A stretch of DNA of 64,000 nucleotides from an uncultured Acetatifactor sp. Lineage in GTDB: Bacteria; Bacillota; Clostridia; Lachnospirales; Lachnospiraceae. The notes under the pieces are model-generated. The model had not been told where the DNA came from and ran no database searches. It worked only from the letters and a program-made list of their open reading frames with translations. Numbering within the stretch: the stretch's first letter is position 1; every line of letters starts with the position of its first letter. The stretch lies in the NCBI GenBank assembly GCA_910586485.1, contig CAJUIA010000013.1, positions 42,505 through 106,504 of the forward strand, read 5' to 3'. Shown piece after piece: positions 1 through 8,560 of this stretch. A program made the position numbers and the translations under genes.

Positions 1-427
1 CGCTGCGCGTCAGCAATAATGTGTTTTCCTTTAGGCGCAATTCATCCATATCGCAATCTGCCAACCGAGATATATGCTTTTCTGGAACAGGATAGAGATC
101 AGTCATCTGTGAAGGAAGATAAAACCCCTCGCCATGTGGCTTATCACACCATATCCGCTTGAGTCGGCTTCGTTGCATCCAACCAGGATAATAGGCTGTT
201 TCAATCAAACCACTGTCACCATAGAGGGTAACAGTTCCATATTTCCCCTTGTAAACGCTTTCCCGTGCTTGTTTTGCCTCCACATCAAATACACTGGCCT
301 CCAACCGCTTTCCACGGGAAACCATATCAGAAAGGGAAACCGAGCACCACTTTACAGGGCTTTCCGAAATGTGGACTTCTGGTTCAGGTGTGGTATTCAT
401 TTTGCGGGCCAAATTACCTGCTACCAT
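1..427 (-). CDS. Restriction specificity (S) subunit, partial at window edge
   Basis: An open frame starts at ATG 425-427 and runs off the left edge with no stop, giving 142 visible codons. The start lies inside the last codons of the preceding methylase gene (7-nt overlap ATGGTAG), so the two are translationally coupled. This is where type I and BcgI-like systems keep their DNA-recognition subunit. The visible part has the short opening seen before a target-recognition domain (KWCSVSLSDMVSRGKRL), but too little is present for a firm domain call, so the function rests mainly on position. It would bind the methylase-nuclease chain and set the recognition sequence. Confidence 0.62.
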   Translation of the reverse strand, partial: MVAGNLARKMNTTPEPEVHISESPVKWCSVSLSDMVSRGKRLEASVFDVEAKQARESVYKGKYGTVTLYGDSGLIETAYYPGWMQRSRLKRIWCDKPHGEGFYLPSQMTDLYPVPEKHISRLADCDMDELRLKENTLLLTRS

Positions 428-2445
428 GCGATACCCTCCCTTCGCTTCCAGCCATCAAAGATTGCCGGTACATCAGTAGTCTGATCATCTGGAACTTTGC
501 TCTTGCGTTCATGGGATACGGTACGGCCACCCTCCCCAGTCTCACCGAGAACCATGATTGTATCTGTTTCCGGGGCAAGGATTTCGTTACCCTCTACATC
601 ACGCTTAAATAGAGGATTGCCTCTTTTATCATGCCCTACTCTTTCGACCATTGCCATAAAGATATTATAGTCGGCCATTTGACCTGTAGCTGCTTCTCTG
701 GCTTTTTGTTCCGCAGTTTTCTTTTGCAAAAACAGCACTGATGTCTGTGTGCCATTGCGGGGCTGAAAAGTATCTACATGAAGATCAATACTGGCAATAA
801 TTCTATGATTTTGAATCAGCCATTCTCGAATGTATCCAAGCCCTGGCGAGCCCAGGATGGAGTCCGGCAAAACAATTCCCATGCGCCCGCCTGGAACGAG
901 AAGCTGTGTGCATCTCTCAATAAACAGAATTTCAGGCGGAACAGAAGACTGTAAGCGTTCTGTCATCCTCCAAGTGCCAGTTTTCTTGTCATTTTCCCAA
1001 ATGTGAGCAAGTTCAAACTGTTCGAGGATGTTTTTATCTTTAATGGGGATTTTGCTACCGAATGGGGGATTTGTTACAATTACATCAAAAAACGCAATAC
1101 CTTCATAGTTGCGAATCTCTGACTTCTTAATATGTAGTGCCTCCGCGAGCCGTGTTTTGAACTCATCTGTCCATTCATGTGGCGGCAGAAGGGAATTTGT
1201 TTGAAGAATATTTCCACTGCCATCATTGTTCATGACCATGTTCATCTTGGTTGCCTTGACTAAATCAGGATTAATATCAAAACCAAAGAAGCTGGTCGAA
1301 GCCATCTCAGAAATCCGATCTTGAAATACTTTTACGGTGTCGCTGTCCCAATCTTTTTTAGGGATTCCCATACTGGCAGAAAACTCTGCTTCAAGTTGGG
1401 CAATAACGTGTGTCATTGCCTGTACAAGAAAACCGCCAGTACCGCAGGAGCTGTCCAAAACCTTCTCGTCAATCTGCGGATTTATCATCTCCACGACCAT
1501 CTTCATAACATTTCGGGGCGTAAAAAACTCGCCCCTGTCGCCGCGGAGATTTGCTCCTACAATTTCTTCATAGGCTTTCCCCTTAATGTCAATATTTGTG
1601 CTGAGCAGGCTGTACCGCTGCAATTCGCTGACGATATATGCCAAGCTGCGTGGTGTTAGCTTGATTTCATCATTTGCATCAAAAATCTTCCCATGACGTT
1701 TTTTTACACGCTGAAAAATTTGGGAGATGCGTTTCTGTACAGTCAATTGCCCATCAGGGTTTGAGCGTTCCTCAGACGTTGTAAAAAATTCCAGAGGTTT
1801 TGGTATATTTCGCTCGTCCTCAATCTTGCAAAAAATGACTTTTAGCAATTCGAAAAATGCAGGTTGTTTCTGCATACCATCATTCACATATATGTGATTA
1901 TGACAGGTTTTGAACACAAACAGCAGGTTATCATCAGAGGCATTACGCAGATTTTTCCGGCTGGGTCTGTTTACTTCATCCAAATTGCCATCCGCCGAAG
2001 GAATATCGTTGTAATCCATAAAGCAGATATTTCCAGATTCGTCTGTGTACTTCCGAAATACAAATTTCTGAATGCTGTTTGTCCACATCCCCCACTCACA
2101 GTTCGGACATACGGACATATAGGATTGCAATTGCGCTATGCCATCCTTAGCGTTCCTAGCATCAACGGTTTCCTTTTTGCACTCAATAATAATTTTAATT
2201 GTGCCTTGTGTTTTCTCAGGAGCATCTTTGTCCCAAATTACAATATCCGCTCTTGGTTTTCTTGAACCGACCTGAAGAGTATATTCAATCTTAATCTGTG
2301 ATGTGAGATATTTGTGCTCGTTCACAAGCCGCTTCTCTATTGTCTGACGAACGTACTCTTCGGGAGTGTCGTTTCTAAACTTGCTATCAATATAGTCGCA
2401 GATTTTCCCATCTGGAATGACGATCACTTTTGTATCAGCCATCAT
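421..2445 (-). CDS. Nuclease-methylase fusion of a BcgI/type I-like restriction system
   Basis: A 674-residue protein. Residues about 35-135 look like an HSDR_N nuclease fold: Asp67 (RADIVIWD), then Glu88-Cys-Lys90 (IIIECKKE) and a GIAQLQSY segment, the PD-(D/E)XK arrangement. Residues about 260-600 are an N6-adenine methylase of the HsdM class, with FTPRNV near 308, SAM motif I LDSSCGTGGF near 330-339 and catalytic NPPF near 459-462. The start is placed at ATG 2445 because GGAGG lies five bases upstream; in-frame codons further up lack a site. The start overlaps the end of the XRE gene, and the S gene overlaps the stop. One chain carrying both activities plus a separate S subunit is the architecture of BcgI-type (type IIB) enzymes. 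It could instead be methylation-only if the nuclease part is inactive. No HsdR gene is in view. Confidence 0.85.
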   Translation of the reverse strand: MMADTKVIVIPDGKICDYIDSKFRNDTPEEYVRQTIEKRLVNEHKYLTSQIKIEYTLQVGSRKPRADIVIWDKDAPEKTQGTIKIIIECKKETVDARNAKDGIAQLQSYMSVCPNCEWGMWTNSIQKFVFRKYTDESGNICFMDYNDIPSADGNLDEVNRPSRKNLRNASDDNLLFVFKTCHNHIYVNDGMQKQPAFFELLKVIFCKIEDERNIPKPLEFFTTSEERSNPDGQLTVQKRISQIFQRVKKRHGKIFDANDEIKLTPRSLAYIVSELQRYSLLSTNIDIKGKAYEEIVGANLRGDRGEFFTPRNVMKMVVEMINPQIDEKVLDSSCGTGGFLVQAMTHVIAQLEAEFSASMGIPKKDWDSDTVKVFQDRISEMASTSFFGFDINPDLVKATKMNMVMNNDGSGNILQTNSLLPPHEWTDEFKTRLAEALHIKKSEIRNYEGIAFFDVIVTNPPFGSKIPIKDKNILEQFELAHIWENDKKTGTWRMTERLQSSVPPEILFIERCTQLLVPGGRMGIVLPDSILGSPGLGYIREWLIQNHRIIASIDLHVDTFQPRNGTQTSVLFLQKKTAEQKAREAATGQMADYNIFMAMVERVGHDKRGNPLFKRDVEGNEILAPETDTIMVLGETGEGGRTVSHERKSKVPDDQTTDVPAIFDGWKRREGIAW

Positions 2446-2692
2446 TGTTTCCTCCGTTCGTTTGGGACGGGTGGACATAGCGGATTATGTCTGTCAAATC
2501 ACAGTGAAGCGCATGACAAATACGAGCTAAAACATCGAGGTCTGGTCTCTTAATATCGTTTTTGCAATATGCGTTCAGCTGTGTCCGTTGTAAATTTGCT
2601 TCTTCGGCCAATTTGTTTTTGCTGTAGTGCCTCTTCCGCAAATACTCAGCCAAAACAATATCAAAATGCCCATAATCAAGAGGTTCGCCCAT
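2435..2692 (-). CDS. XRE-family helix-turn-helix regulator
   Basis: An 85-residue protein with a Cro/C1-type helix-turn-helix over about residues 10-70 (KNKLAEEANLQRTQLNAYC, then RPDLDVLARICHALHCDL). GGGGG lies 7 bases before ATG 2692. It is the first gene of the restriction operon and its stop overlaps the methylase start, so it is co-transcribed and translationally coupled. Small regulators of this size in type II systems (C proteins) time expression of the nuclease. A 10-bp palindrome over the -35 of its own promoter (2738-2747) is a plausible operator. The control role is inference from position. Confidence 0.85.
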   Translation of the reverse strand: MGEPLDYGHFDIVLAEYLRKRHYSKNKLAEEANLQRTQLNAYCKNDIKRPDLDVLARICHALHCDLTDIIRYVHPSQTNGGNNDG

Positions 2693-2713
2693 TTCATAAC
2701 CCCCTTTTTGTTA

Positions 2714-2747
2714 ATTATAGCAGAAAAATTTGATATGTACAGCTGTA
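2714..2747 (-). promoter_or_regulatory. Promoter and candidate operator of the restriction operon
   Basis: On the minus strand TGTACA (2736-2741) and TATAAT (2714-2719) are 16 bases apart, about 20 bases before the XRE start. The perfect palindrome TACAGCTGTA (2738-2747) covers the -35 element, a position suited to autorepression by the XRE protein. Confidence 0.55.
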
Positions 2748-2770
2748 ATTATATGCAGGGTCAGTTAATG

Positions 2771-2820
2771 AAAAATAGAAAAGTGCCAGCGCCGACAACA
2801 AAAAGTACGGCGCTGACACT
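2771..2820 (-). terminator. Intrinsic terminator of the DUF6061-like gene
   Basis: Arms 2783-2794 and 2808-2819 pair over 12 bases with one G-U, with a 13-base loop. On the minus strand the stem is followed by TTTTCTATTTTT. It lies just after the small gene ending at 2827 and separates it from the restriction operon promoter. Confidence 0.82.
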
Positions 2821-2826
2821 TTCCAA

Positions 2827-3072
2827 TTAGTCCAAAGACGAATAATCCGTCACATTCCTCAGATACTCCTCCGGGTCACCATTGAGGATCAGATCAGCAT
2901 ATCCAACCGGGTCATTGTAGACCAGATAATCCAATTCTGACCGCTGGTACATATTCTTGGCAACCTCATCCTCAACAGCGGTGCAGTCGATGGAGATCAT
3001 GCTGCCATCAGCAAACTTCAACTCTACGCAGGCCGTATCAATGTTGAACTCGCAAGAAATGAGTTTATTCAT
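2827..3072 (-). CDS. Small acidic DUF6061-like protein
   Basis: An 81-residue acidic protein beginning MNKLISCEFN. The start at 3072 is chosen because GGAGGT stands 8 bases upstream; the longer frame from 3147 would read through a terminator-like hairpin. It resembles small Clostridial proteins I associate with DUF6061 (motifs CVELKFADG, YQRSELDYLVYNDP, LNGDPEEYL); that is recall, not a search. No function is known to me. It forms a monocistronic unit with its own terminator and a hairpin just upstream (3094-3136). Confidence 0.6.
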   Translation of the reverse strand: MNKLISCEFNIDTACVELKFADGSMISIDCTAVEDEVAKNMYQRSELDYLVYNDPVGYADLILNGDPEEYLRNVTDYSSLD

Positions 3073-3093
3073 AGGCTTATACCTCCATATTGT

Positions 3094-3136
3094 AAAAAAT
3101 AGCCCATCTGAATCCCTGTTAGGAATCAGACGGGCT
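3094..3136 (-). terminator. Orphan minus-strand terminator or attenuator
   Basis: Arms 3101-3115 and 3122-3136 (AGCCC..., ...GGGCT) pair over about 14 of 15 positions on the minus strand, followed by ATTTTTTAC. It sits 20 bases before the start of the small gene at 3072, and no minus-strand gene lies upstream to be terminated. Either it attenuates the small gene or it is the remnant of a lost gene. Confidence 0.55.
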
Positions 3137-3401
3137 GTTGTATGCACCCCGAAACCGTCAGCTAACAGTGATAAGTGAATTTAGTTCCTTATCACTATAA
3201 AGGCAACCTGTGACTGCGTTTTTTTCAAACGCCCCGGCCTGAAAAGGAAACCTCCGTGCAAACTGTAAACACCAAGTTACAGTTGACACTCATCACGTTA
3301 TATCTTATATTATTATTGTAGCTAGCATTTATCATTTATACAAGCGCCGTTTTAATAAATGATTCCGGAATCAAACATTTTACGCGTTACAAAAAAGAAG
3401 A
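3137..3401. other. Intergenic region with hairpin and plus-strand promoter
   Basis: Noncoding between divergent genes. It holds a perfect 8-bp stem (GTGATAAG at 3168-3175, CTTATCAC at 3188-3195) and the promoter at 3283-3311. AT-rich from 3300 to 3360. I see no gene in the remainder. Confidence 0.5.
3283..3311 (+). promoter_or_regulatory. Sigma-A type promoter
   Basis: TTGACA (3283-3288) and TATATT (3306-3311) are separated by exactly 17 bases, about 90 bases before the small secreted protein gene at 3402. Confidence 0.65.
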
Positions 3402-3713
3402 ATGAAAATGAAGAAGAGTATTGTACTAATTTTATCTGCTGTTATGTTGTTTGCCGCAATTCCTTTGCGCTCCCAGGCTGCACCAACAGCATGTCCTCTT
3501 TGCGGCAATCCTGATCTTTACGAAACACTAACGGAATGGGAATCCTTAAATGGTTATAGCCATCCTTACACTACCAGAGACGGAAAACCTGCTGGATGCA
3601 CTGTGTACATTATGAAGGAATATTATTTCCGTTGCTGTTCTCAATGTACTTATGTCCAAAAGATTTATACAGGGGACAGTTACGAACGGCATTCAAAACC
3701 GCTTCATAACTGA
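3402..3713 (+). CDS. Small secreted cysteine-rich protein
   Basis: A 103-residue protein with a clear signal peptide (MKMKKSIVLILSAVMLFAA, likely cleavage after RSQA near residue 26). The mature part has a CPLC pair, a CC pair and a further CxxC-like pair (CCSQC), which suggests a small metal-binding or disulfide-bonded domain. The ribosome site is weak (AAGAAG); an alternative ATG is two codons later. It has its own promoter and is followed by hairpins. I do not recognise the family. Confidence 0.65.
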   Translation: MKMKKSIVLILSAVMLFAAIPLRSQAAPTACPLCGNPDLYETLTEWESLNGYSHPYTTRDGKPAGCTVYIMKEYYFRCCSQCTYVQKIYTGDSYERHSKPLHN

Positions 3714-3766
3714 TCTTCCGGTAGGCAATAAGCCTACTTCCGGTCATACCAGTGAAATAGATTTAT

Positions 3767-3815
3767 GGGGGATGTCGCATTGCTCCTAGGCATCCCCTAT
3801 AAGTTATTTTATTTG
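3767..3815 (+). terminator. Likely terminator after the small secreted protein
   Basis: GGGGATG (3768-3774) pairs with CATCCCC (3791-3797), followed by the T-rich run TATAAGTTATTTTATTT. A second hairpin without a T run lies just before (CCGGTAGGC near 3719, GCCTACTTCCGG ending near 3742). Confidence 0.5.
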
Positions 3816-3837
3816 TACAAAATGAGAGGATCGTATC

Positions 3838-6267
3838 ATGAGGCGGAAACTGTTTTTACTTTTTATTGCATTGACCACTGTGCTGACAGGCTGTAGAGAA
3901 TCTGGGAACGGCAGCTTACAAAGCAGCAGCACCGAAGGCACTGAGAGCAACGTACCGAGCGCCGAAATTCCGCAGACGCCGCCCAGACCCGAATTGGACT
4001 GGCGGACAGACACCTGGAATTTTGGCAGCCTCTCGGTGACAAATCATGCCCTTTACCTTCAGGACTTTATGCAGGATGCGTCACCCTGCCCTGCCGGTTA
4101 TGAAATCATCTCCAGCTCCTTTTCATATCAGGCTGATGCCTTCTACCGGCTGGATCTGCTGGAACAAAGATATATATCAGAAGAGGGGCCGGAAATAAAA
4201 AGGGAATATTTTCTAAGCTGTTATGACGGCGGGGCAATGGAAATATGGCATAAAACGTTACCCGTTCCGAAGCTGGAGGAATACGATAAGGCAGAAGTAT
4301 CCTATGCCAAAATGGATGTGGTCAGCGATAACGAACTGGTTCTGTTTTTCAGCATATATGACGGGGAAGGTATGGTTACTGCCTATCCTGCCGTACACAT
4401 GGACCTGGACGGAAATCAGCTGTCCGTCACGGATCTGCTTCCGGCCATGAAGGAAAGCGGCCTTGAGATCCTGCCGCTGTTTAACTACAAAAGTGTCTGC
4501 GCCGACCGGCAGGGATGCTATTATCTCCTGCCGGATTCTGCCCTGACCGGGCTGGAGCCAGGCAGAATTCTGGTGCTGGACGCCCAGGGAACCCAGACAG
4601 CCTTCCTGGGCTCCGCAGAAAATGATTCTTCTGTCAATGTCGCCATAGATTCCGACGGGAGCGCCGTGGTTATGAAAGACCCTGACGGAAATGCTCTGTT
4701 CCGTATTTATAATTACGGTCGGCAGGAAATGTGCCTGATCGGCTACCGTCCAGAAACCGGAGAAAAGCTATATGCACAGATACAGGCGGAGCCTATGGCT
4801 CCCATGGCCCTGGGGGCCGACGGCTATCTGTACTACAGTACAGGTGCCGGAAATCTGTACCGCTGGGATCTCTACACGGGAGACAGAGAGTTCTGTGTCA
4901 ATTATCAGAGTCTTGGACTGGAAAATTCCTTCGGCCTGCTGCTGGGTGAAGGCAAGGGCGGGCAGCTGTCCTTTTTAGACTGCGGCCTGGGCGTCAGCGC
5001 CAGACTGTATCAGCTGGGTACGGATCCGGGAATGGCCAAAAGTGCAATCCGCATAGTAAGCCTCACAAGGGATACCTGCCAATACATTTCCGAATGTGCC
5101 CTTGACTACTCCGCAGAACGCCCGGATTATATCATCAGCCTGGAAAAGCCGGGCCTGGAGGGCCTGCGGTACAACGCCGCGATGCAGGCGGTCAGTGATT
5201 ATCGGACCAGAGCGCTGGCGGACCTGACAGCGGGCAAAGGTGCAGATATGTATTATGTAACGGCCAGCGATATGGAGATGCTGTATGAGAAGGGTGTACT
5301 GGCGGACCTGTCCGATGTCCTGCCGCAGGAATATTTAGATGCCCTCTTTCCCGGCTTTTTAGAATGCGGAGTCATCGACGGAAAGCAGATAGGACTTCCT
5401 CCCGAAGGCTATGTCACCATAGTGATGGCGGACAATTCCCTCTGGCCCGGTGAGAGCTGGAGCTGGGATGAAGCCATGGCAGTCAAAGAAGCAAATCCTC
5501 AGCGGGAGCAGCTGATGGTTATGCTTGGCAACGGCTCGCCCGCCCGGCTCTATGGCGCAGGCAAAGAGGTCATGCTGCAGGAAATATATCTGCCTTACCT
5601 GACGGAAACTCCCTTCCTGAACGTGGATGCCGGAACCTGTGATTTTAACAACCCCCGGTTTATCAGGCTGCTGGAAATGCTGAATGGCACCCCGTGCTTT
5701 TATTCGTCAATGGCGGATATACCACAGGAACCGTCTGCTGTAGCCTTTATGGCAGATGTCACAAATTTTCCTGCTTTTTCACGTATTATGAGCGCATCCG
5801 GTGAAAATTATCATCCGGTTGGATACCCTGCGGAAAAGGACGGAGGAAGCTATTGGTCCTGCGATTATTATCTGGTAGTGAATAAGAATACTGCATACAT
5901 GGAGCAGATCAAAGAATATCTGATCTCCCTGTATGATTATGAGCGACAGCGTGACAAAATTCATTATGCAGTCCGAAACGATCTGATGCCGGAGCTGTTA
6001 AAGGAAGACGTGTACTCATCCCCGCCCAGACTCGTGTACGGGTGGTCTGTCTGGACCCCTGTTGAATTAAAGCCAGACGGAACCGCCTGGGACCAGGAAT
6101 ATCTGGAGCTGCTGAACACGGCCAGACCCTATCGGCATGTGGACACCGCCATAAAAAGCATCATCCTGGAAGAGGCCGGGGCTTATTTTTCCGGAGATCA
6201 GGACGCAGAAACCGTAGCTGCTCAGATCCAGAATCGGGTACAGCTATATCTGGATGAACGGAAATAA
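3838..6267 (+). CDS. Large lipoprotein with solute-binding domain
   Basis: An 809-residue lipoprotein: signal peptide with lipobox LTGC, lipidated Cys19. Residues about 50-400 read as repeated beta-strands of a propeller type (GADGYLYYSTGAGNLYRWD). From about 420 the protein resembles family 1 solute-binding proteins (TAGKGADMYYVTASDMEML, GVLADLSDVL, IDGKQIGLPPEG). GAGAGGA precedes ATG 3838. It stands alone, with no permease next to it, so the ligand is unknown and it may serve a transporter elsewhere or act as a sensor. It converges on the debranching gene with only 16 bases between stops. Confidence 0.75.
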   Translation: MRRKLFLLFIALTTVLTGCRESGNGSLQSSSTEGTESNVPSAEIPQTPPRPELDWRTDTWNFGSLSVTNHALYLQDFMQDASPCPAGYEIISSSFSYQADAFYRLDLLEQRYISEEGPEIKREYFLSCYDGGAMEIWHKTLPVPKLEEYDKAEVSYAKMDVVSDNELVLFFSIYDGEGMVTAYPAVHMDLDGNQLSVTDLLPAMKESGLEILPLFNYKSVCADRQGCYYLLPDSALTGLEPGRILVLDAQGTQTAFLGSAENDSSVNVAIDSDGSAVVMKDPDGNALFRIYNYGRQEMCLIGYRPETGEKLYAQIQAEPMAPMALGADGYLYYSTGAGNLYRWDLYTGDREFCVNYQSLGLENSFGLLLGEGKGGQLSFLDCGLGVSARLYQLGTDPGMAKSAIRIVSLTRDTCQYISECALDYSAERPDYIISLEKPGLEGLRYNAAMQAVSDYRTRALADLTAGKGADMYYVTASDMEMLYEKGVLADLSDVLPQEYLDALFPGFLECGVIDGKQIGLPPEGYVTIVMADNSLWPGESWSWDEAMAVKEANPQREQLMVMLGNGSPARLYGAGKEVMLQEIYLPYLTETPFLNVDAGTCDFNNPRFIRLLEMLNGTPCFYSSMADIPQEPSAVAFMADVTNFPAFSRIMSASGENYHPVGYPAEKDGGSYWSCDYYLVVNKNTAYMEQIKEYLISLYDYERQRDKIHYAVRNDLMPELLKEDVYSSPPRLVYGWSVWTPVELKPDGTAWDQEYLELLNTARPYRHVDTAIKSIILEEAGAYFSGDQDAETVAAQIQNRVQLYLDERK

Positions 6268-6283
6268 GCGTTAAGAAGCTGGT

Positions 6284-8332
6284 TCAGCCTTCCAGCGCCT
6301 CATACACTCTTAACAGCTCCCCCACGCTCCATGCCTGGGCAAAGCAGCCCTTGGAGGAAACCGGGCGCTCCCCGTCGTAAATCTCCGGCAGCTGACCGAT
6401 ACACCCCTCCCGCAGAGCCGCCGTTATACTTTCCAGCTGTGTTTTAACGTGAGCCTTTGCCGCTGCCGAATAATCATTTACCTTCAAATACGCAAGGTAA
6501 TAACCGCCCAGAGGATAGGTCCAGACCGTCCCCTGATGATAAGCCAGATCCCTTTTTACCTGCTCGCCCCCGTAAAAGGGCTGAAACTCCGGGTCCGCCG
6601 GGTCAAGGGTTCTTAAGCCTAACGGCGTATACAGCTTTCGGAACACGGTTTCCACCACCTGCTTTTCCTGCTCTCTGTCCAACAGTGAAAAAGGAAGGGA
6701 TACTGCCCAGATCTGATTACAGCGAATCTGGGTATCCGGACACACGGCCTTCCCTGCCTCCCCGGACAGTACATCCTTCAGGCATCCTTCCTCTTCATTC
6801 CAGAATTTTTCCCGGAAGCTCTTCCCTGTCAGCTCTGCCATAGCCCTGTAATCCGTACCGTTCTCTGTAACCTCACCCTTAAGCCTGCCTTGAAAAAAGT
6901 CCATGATACATAAAACATTATACCAATAAGCATTGATCTCCACTGGCTTGCCGTGACGGGGTGTCGGCAGAATATCCCCGATCCGGACGTCCATCCAAGT
7001 CACCTGGTCGTACCCTTCTCCTGCACGGATCAGCCCGTCCTCTTCCATGGCGATATTGAAATCCGTTCCCCTTTGATACCAGTCCACGATTTCCTGCATC
7101 ACCGTCCAGGCTCCGGTTACGAAGGCCTTGTCCTTTGTTCGCATGTAGTATTCATACACCGCAATAATGAACAAAAGCGCCGCATCCACCGTATTATACC
7201 AGGGCTCCTGTTTTCCCTCAGGAAACAGATTCGGCATCAGTCCCTTTTTAGAATACATCATAAAAGTCCGCAGAATACTTTCCGCCACATCATAGCGTTT
7301 TGTGGAAAGACAGCATCCGGGCAGGGAAATCATAGTATCCCTTCCCCAATCCTCAAAAAAAGGATAGCCTGCCAGTATGGTTCGATTGTCCGTGGAAGCA
7401 CGGTAGGAAATAAACTGATCCGCCGCCGCAGCCAGGGTTCCAGCCGTCTCATCCTGAAATCCTGCCCTTTTCCGCAGACCGGCCCTGTATTCCGTTAAGC
7501 CTTCCGCCATCCGCAGGACTCCACCCGTGCCGCTTTTCAAGCTCCAGCTCTCGGACACAGGCGCCGCGCCGTATATGATTTCGCCCATAAGCCTTTCCCC
7601 CGGCTGAACTTCAAATACAATACTATGGTTTTCCGCTGTACAGCCGGTTTCTCCCCTGCCGTCGCAGACATCGTATGCGTAATACAGATCCGTCCGAAAG
7701 CCTAAGGGAAGCTCTGACAAGCCTCCGTTTGTCTCCAGATAAAGGCTTCGCCCGCCGGAACGTATAACAGCCCGGCTGCATCCAAGCGCCGTCTGCCCGG
7801 CCGGCTCTGCTTTTTCAAGCTTTTCAAGCCCAAACTCCTGCGCTTCTGAAAGCCGTTCCCCCTTGGGCACAAATTCCATCTGCGGGATCACCTGAAACGC
7901 TGCGGCCTTTCCTGAACGATTTATGATCTCATAAGAAATGCCCACCGTGTTCTCGTTTACGGCCAGCACCACTGTCTTAATAATCTCCACGCCCTCCGCC
8001 TCATAGCGCCAGACCGGGTAATCCTCAAAAGTAAAACCGGACAAAAAGTAAAATCCCGTCTCTCCGGCAGCGTGATCCACAAAATCCTGAGTGGAAATGT
8101 GAATCCTGTCCTCCCCCAAAATCAAAATCTCTTCCAGCCTGTGTATCATATTATAACGATGATTGGGCGCCTCCGCCGCAATGCAGCTCATAAGCAGGGC
8201 ATGGTCGCTTCTGGTACAGGAACCGGCCATGGTAAGGGAGGAAAATCCTCCCAGACCGTTCGTCATCAGATAACAGTTTTCTTCTCCCCGCTCCATTGTC
8301 TTAAAATCCTGTCTGCCATAAATAAATTTCAC
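6284..8332 (-). CDS. Amylo-alpha-1,6-glucosidase (glycogen debranching enzyme, GH133-like)
   Basis: A 682-residue cytoplasmic protein with the bacterial/archaeal debranching layout: an N-terminal domain (YLMTNGLGGFSSLTMAGSCT near residues 20-40) and a C-terminal (alpha/alpha)6 domain with RDTMISLPGCCL, WYNTVDAALLFI, EINAYWYNVLC and EIYDGERP. It removes alpha-1,6 branches from glycogen or limit dextrins. The start is taken as GTG 8332, which has GGAGGG six bases upstream; ATG 8356 lacks a good site. It is divergent from the LacI gene at 8561, which probably controls it together with the GH13 gene at 9650. Confidence 0.88.
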   Translation of the reverse strand: MKFIYGRQDFKTMERGEENCYLMTNGLGGFSSLTMAGSCTRSDHALLMSCIAAEAPNHRYNMIHRLEEILILGEDRIHISTQDFVDHAAGETGFYFLSGFTFEDYPVWRYEAEGVEIIKTVVLAVNENTVGISYEIINRSGKAAAFQVIPQMEFVPKGERLSEAQEFGLEKLEKAEPAGQTALGCSRAVIRSGGRSLYLETNGGLSELPLGFRTDLYYAYDVCDGRGETGCTAENHSIVFEVQPGERLMGEIIYGAAPVSESWSLKSGTGGVLRMAEGLTEYRAGLRKRAGFQDETAGTLAAAADQFISYRASTDNRTILAGYPFFEDWGRDTMISLPGCCLSTKRYDVAESILRTFMMYSKKGLMPNLFPEGKQEPWYNTVDAALLFIIAVYEYYMRTKDKAFVTGAWTVMQEIVDWYQRGTDFNIAMEEDGLIRAGEGYDQVTWMDVRIGDILPTPRHGKPVEINAYWYNVLCIMDFFQGRLKGEVTENGTDYRAMAELTGKSFREKFWNEEEGCLKDVLSGEAGKAVCPDTQIRCNQIWAVSLPFSLLDREQEKQVVETVFRKLYTPLGLRTLDPADPEFQPFYGGEQVKRDLAYHQGTVWTYPLGGYYLAYLKVNDYSAAAKAHVKTQLESITAALREGCIGQLPEIYDGERPVSSKGCFAQAWSVGELLRVYEALEG

Positions 8333-8416
8333 TGTCAGCCCTCCCTGTATTGTCATACTGCCGGGCCAGGCCTTCCTGCCACCCCGGAAAATCTTTTTAC
8401 CTTATCTACTTGGGAT

Positions 8417-8467
8417 GGTATCACAGAATCATCCCCCACGTCAACGAAGCGATTGCCGTTTCGAAAC
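8417..8467 (-). promoter_or_regulatory. Putative promoter and palindrome for the debranching gene
   Basis: On the minus strand TTGACG (8439-8444) and GATACC (8417-8422, preceded by TG) are 16 bases apart. A perfect 10-bp palindrome GTTTCGAAAC (8458-8467) lies 13 bases upstream of the -35 box and could be an operator for the divergent LacI protein. The -10 is a poor match. Confidence 0.4.
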
Positions 8468-8487
8468 TACTGTAAATTTATTTTCGT

Positions 8488-8515
8488 TGTATTTTACTGA
8501 ATTTTCTGGTACAAT
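8488..8515 (+). promoter_or_regulatory. Putative promoter of the LacI gene
   Basis: TACAAT (8510-8515) is a good -10, with TTGTAT (8488-8493) 16 bases upstream as a weak -35. It lies 45 bases before ATG 8561. Confidence 0.45.
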
Positions 8516-8560
8516 AGGTTAAATGCTTCCGCCGTGAATCGAAAGGAGTTTCGTTACTTT

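Noticed and set aside
1..3401. Integrated phage or conjugative element
   Set aside because: Restriction genes and a DUF6061-like gene hint at mobility, but no integrase, relaxase, att repeat or tRNA is in view.
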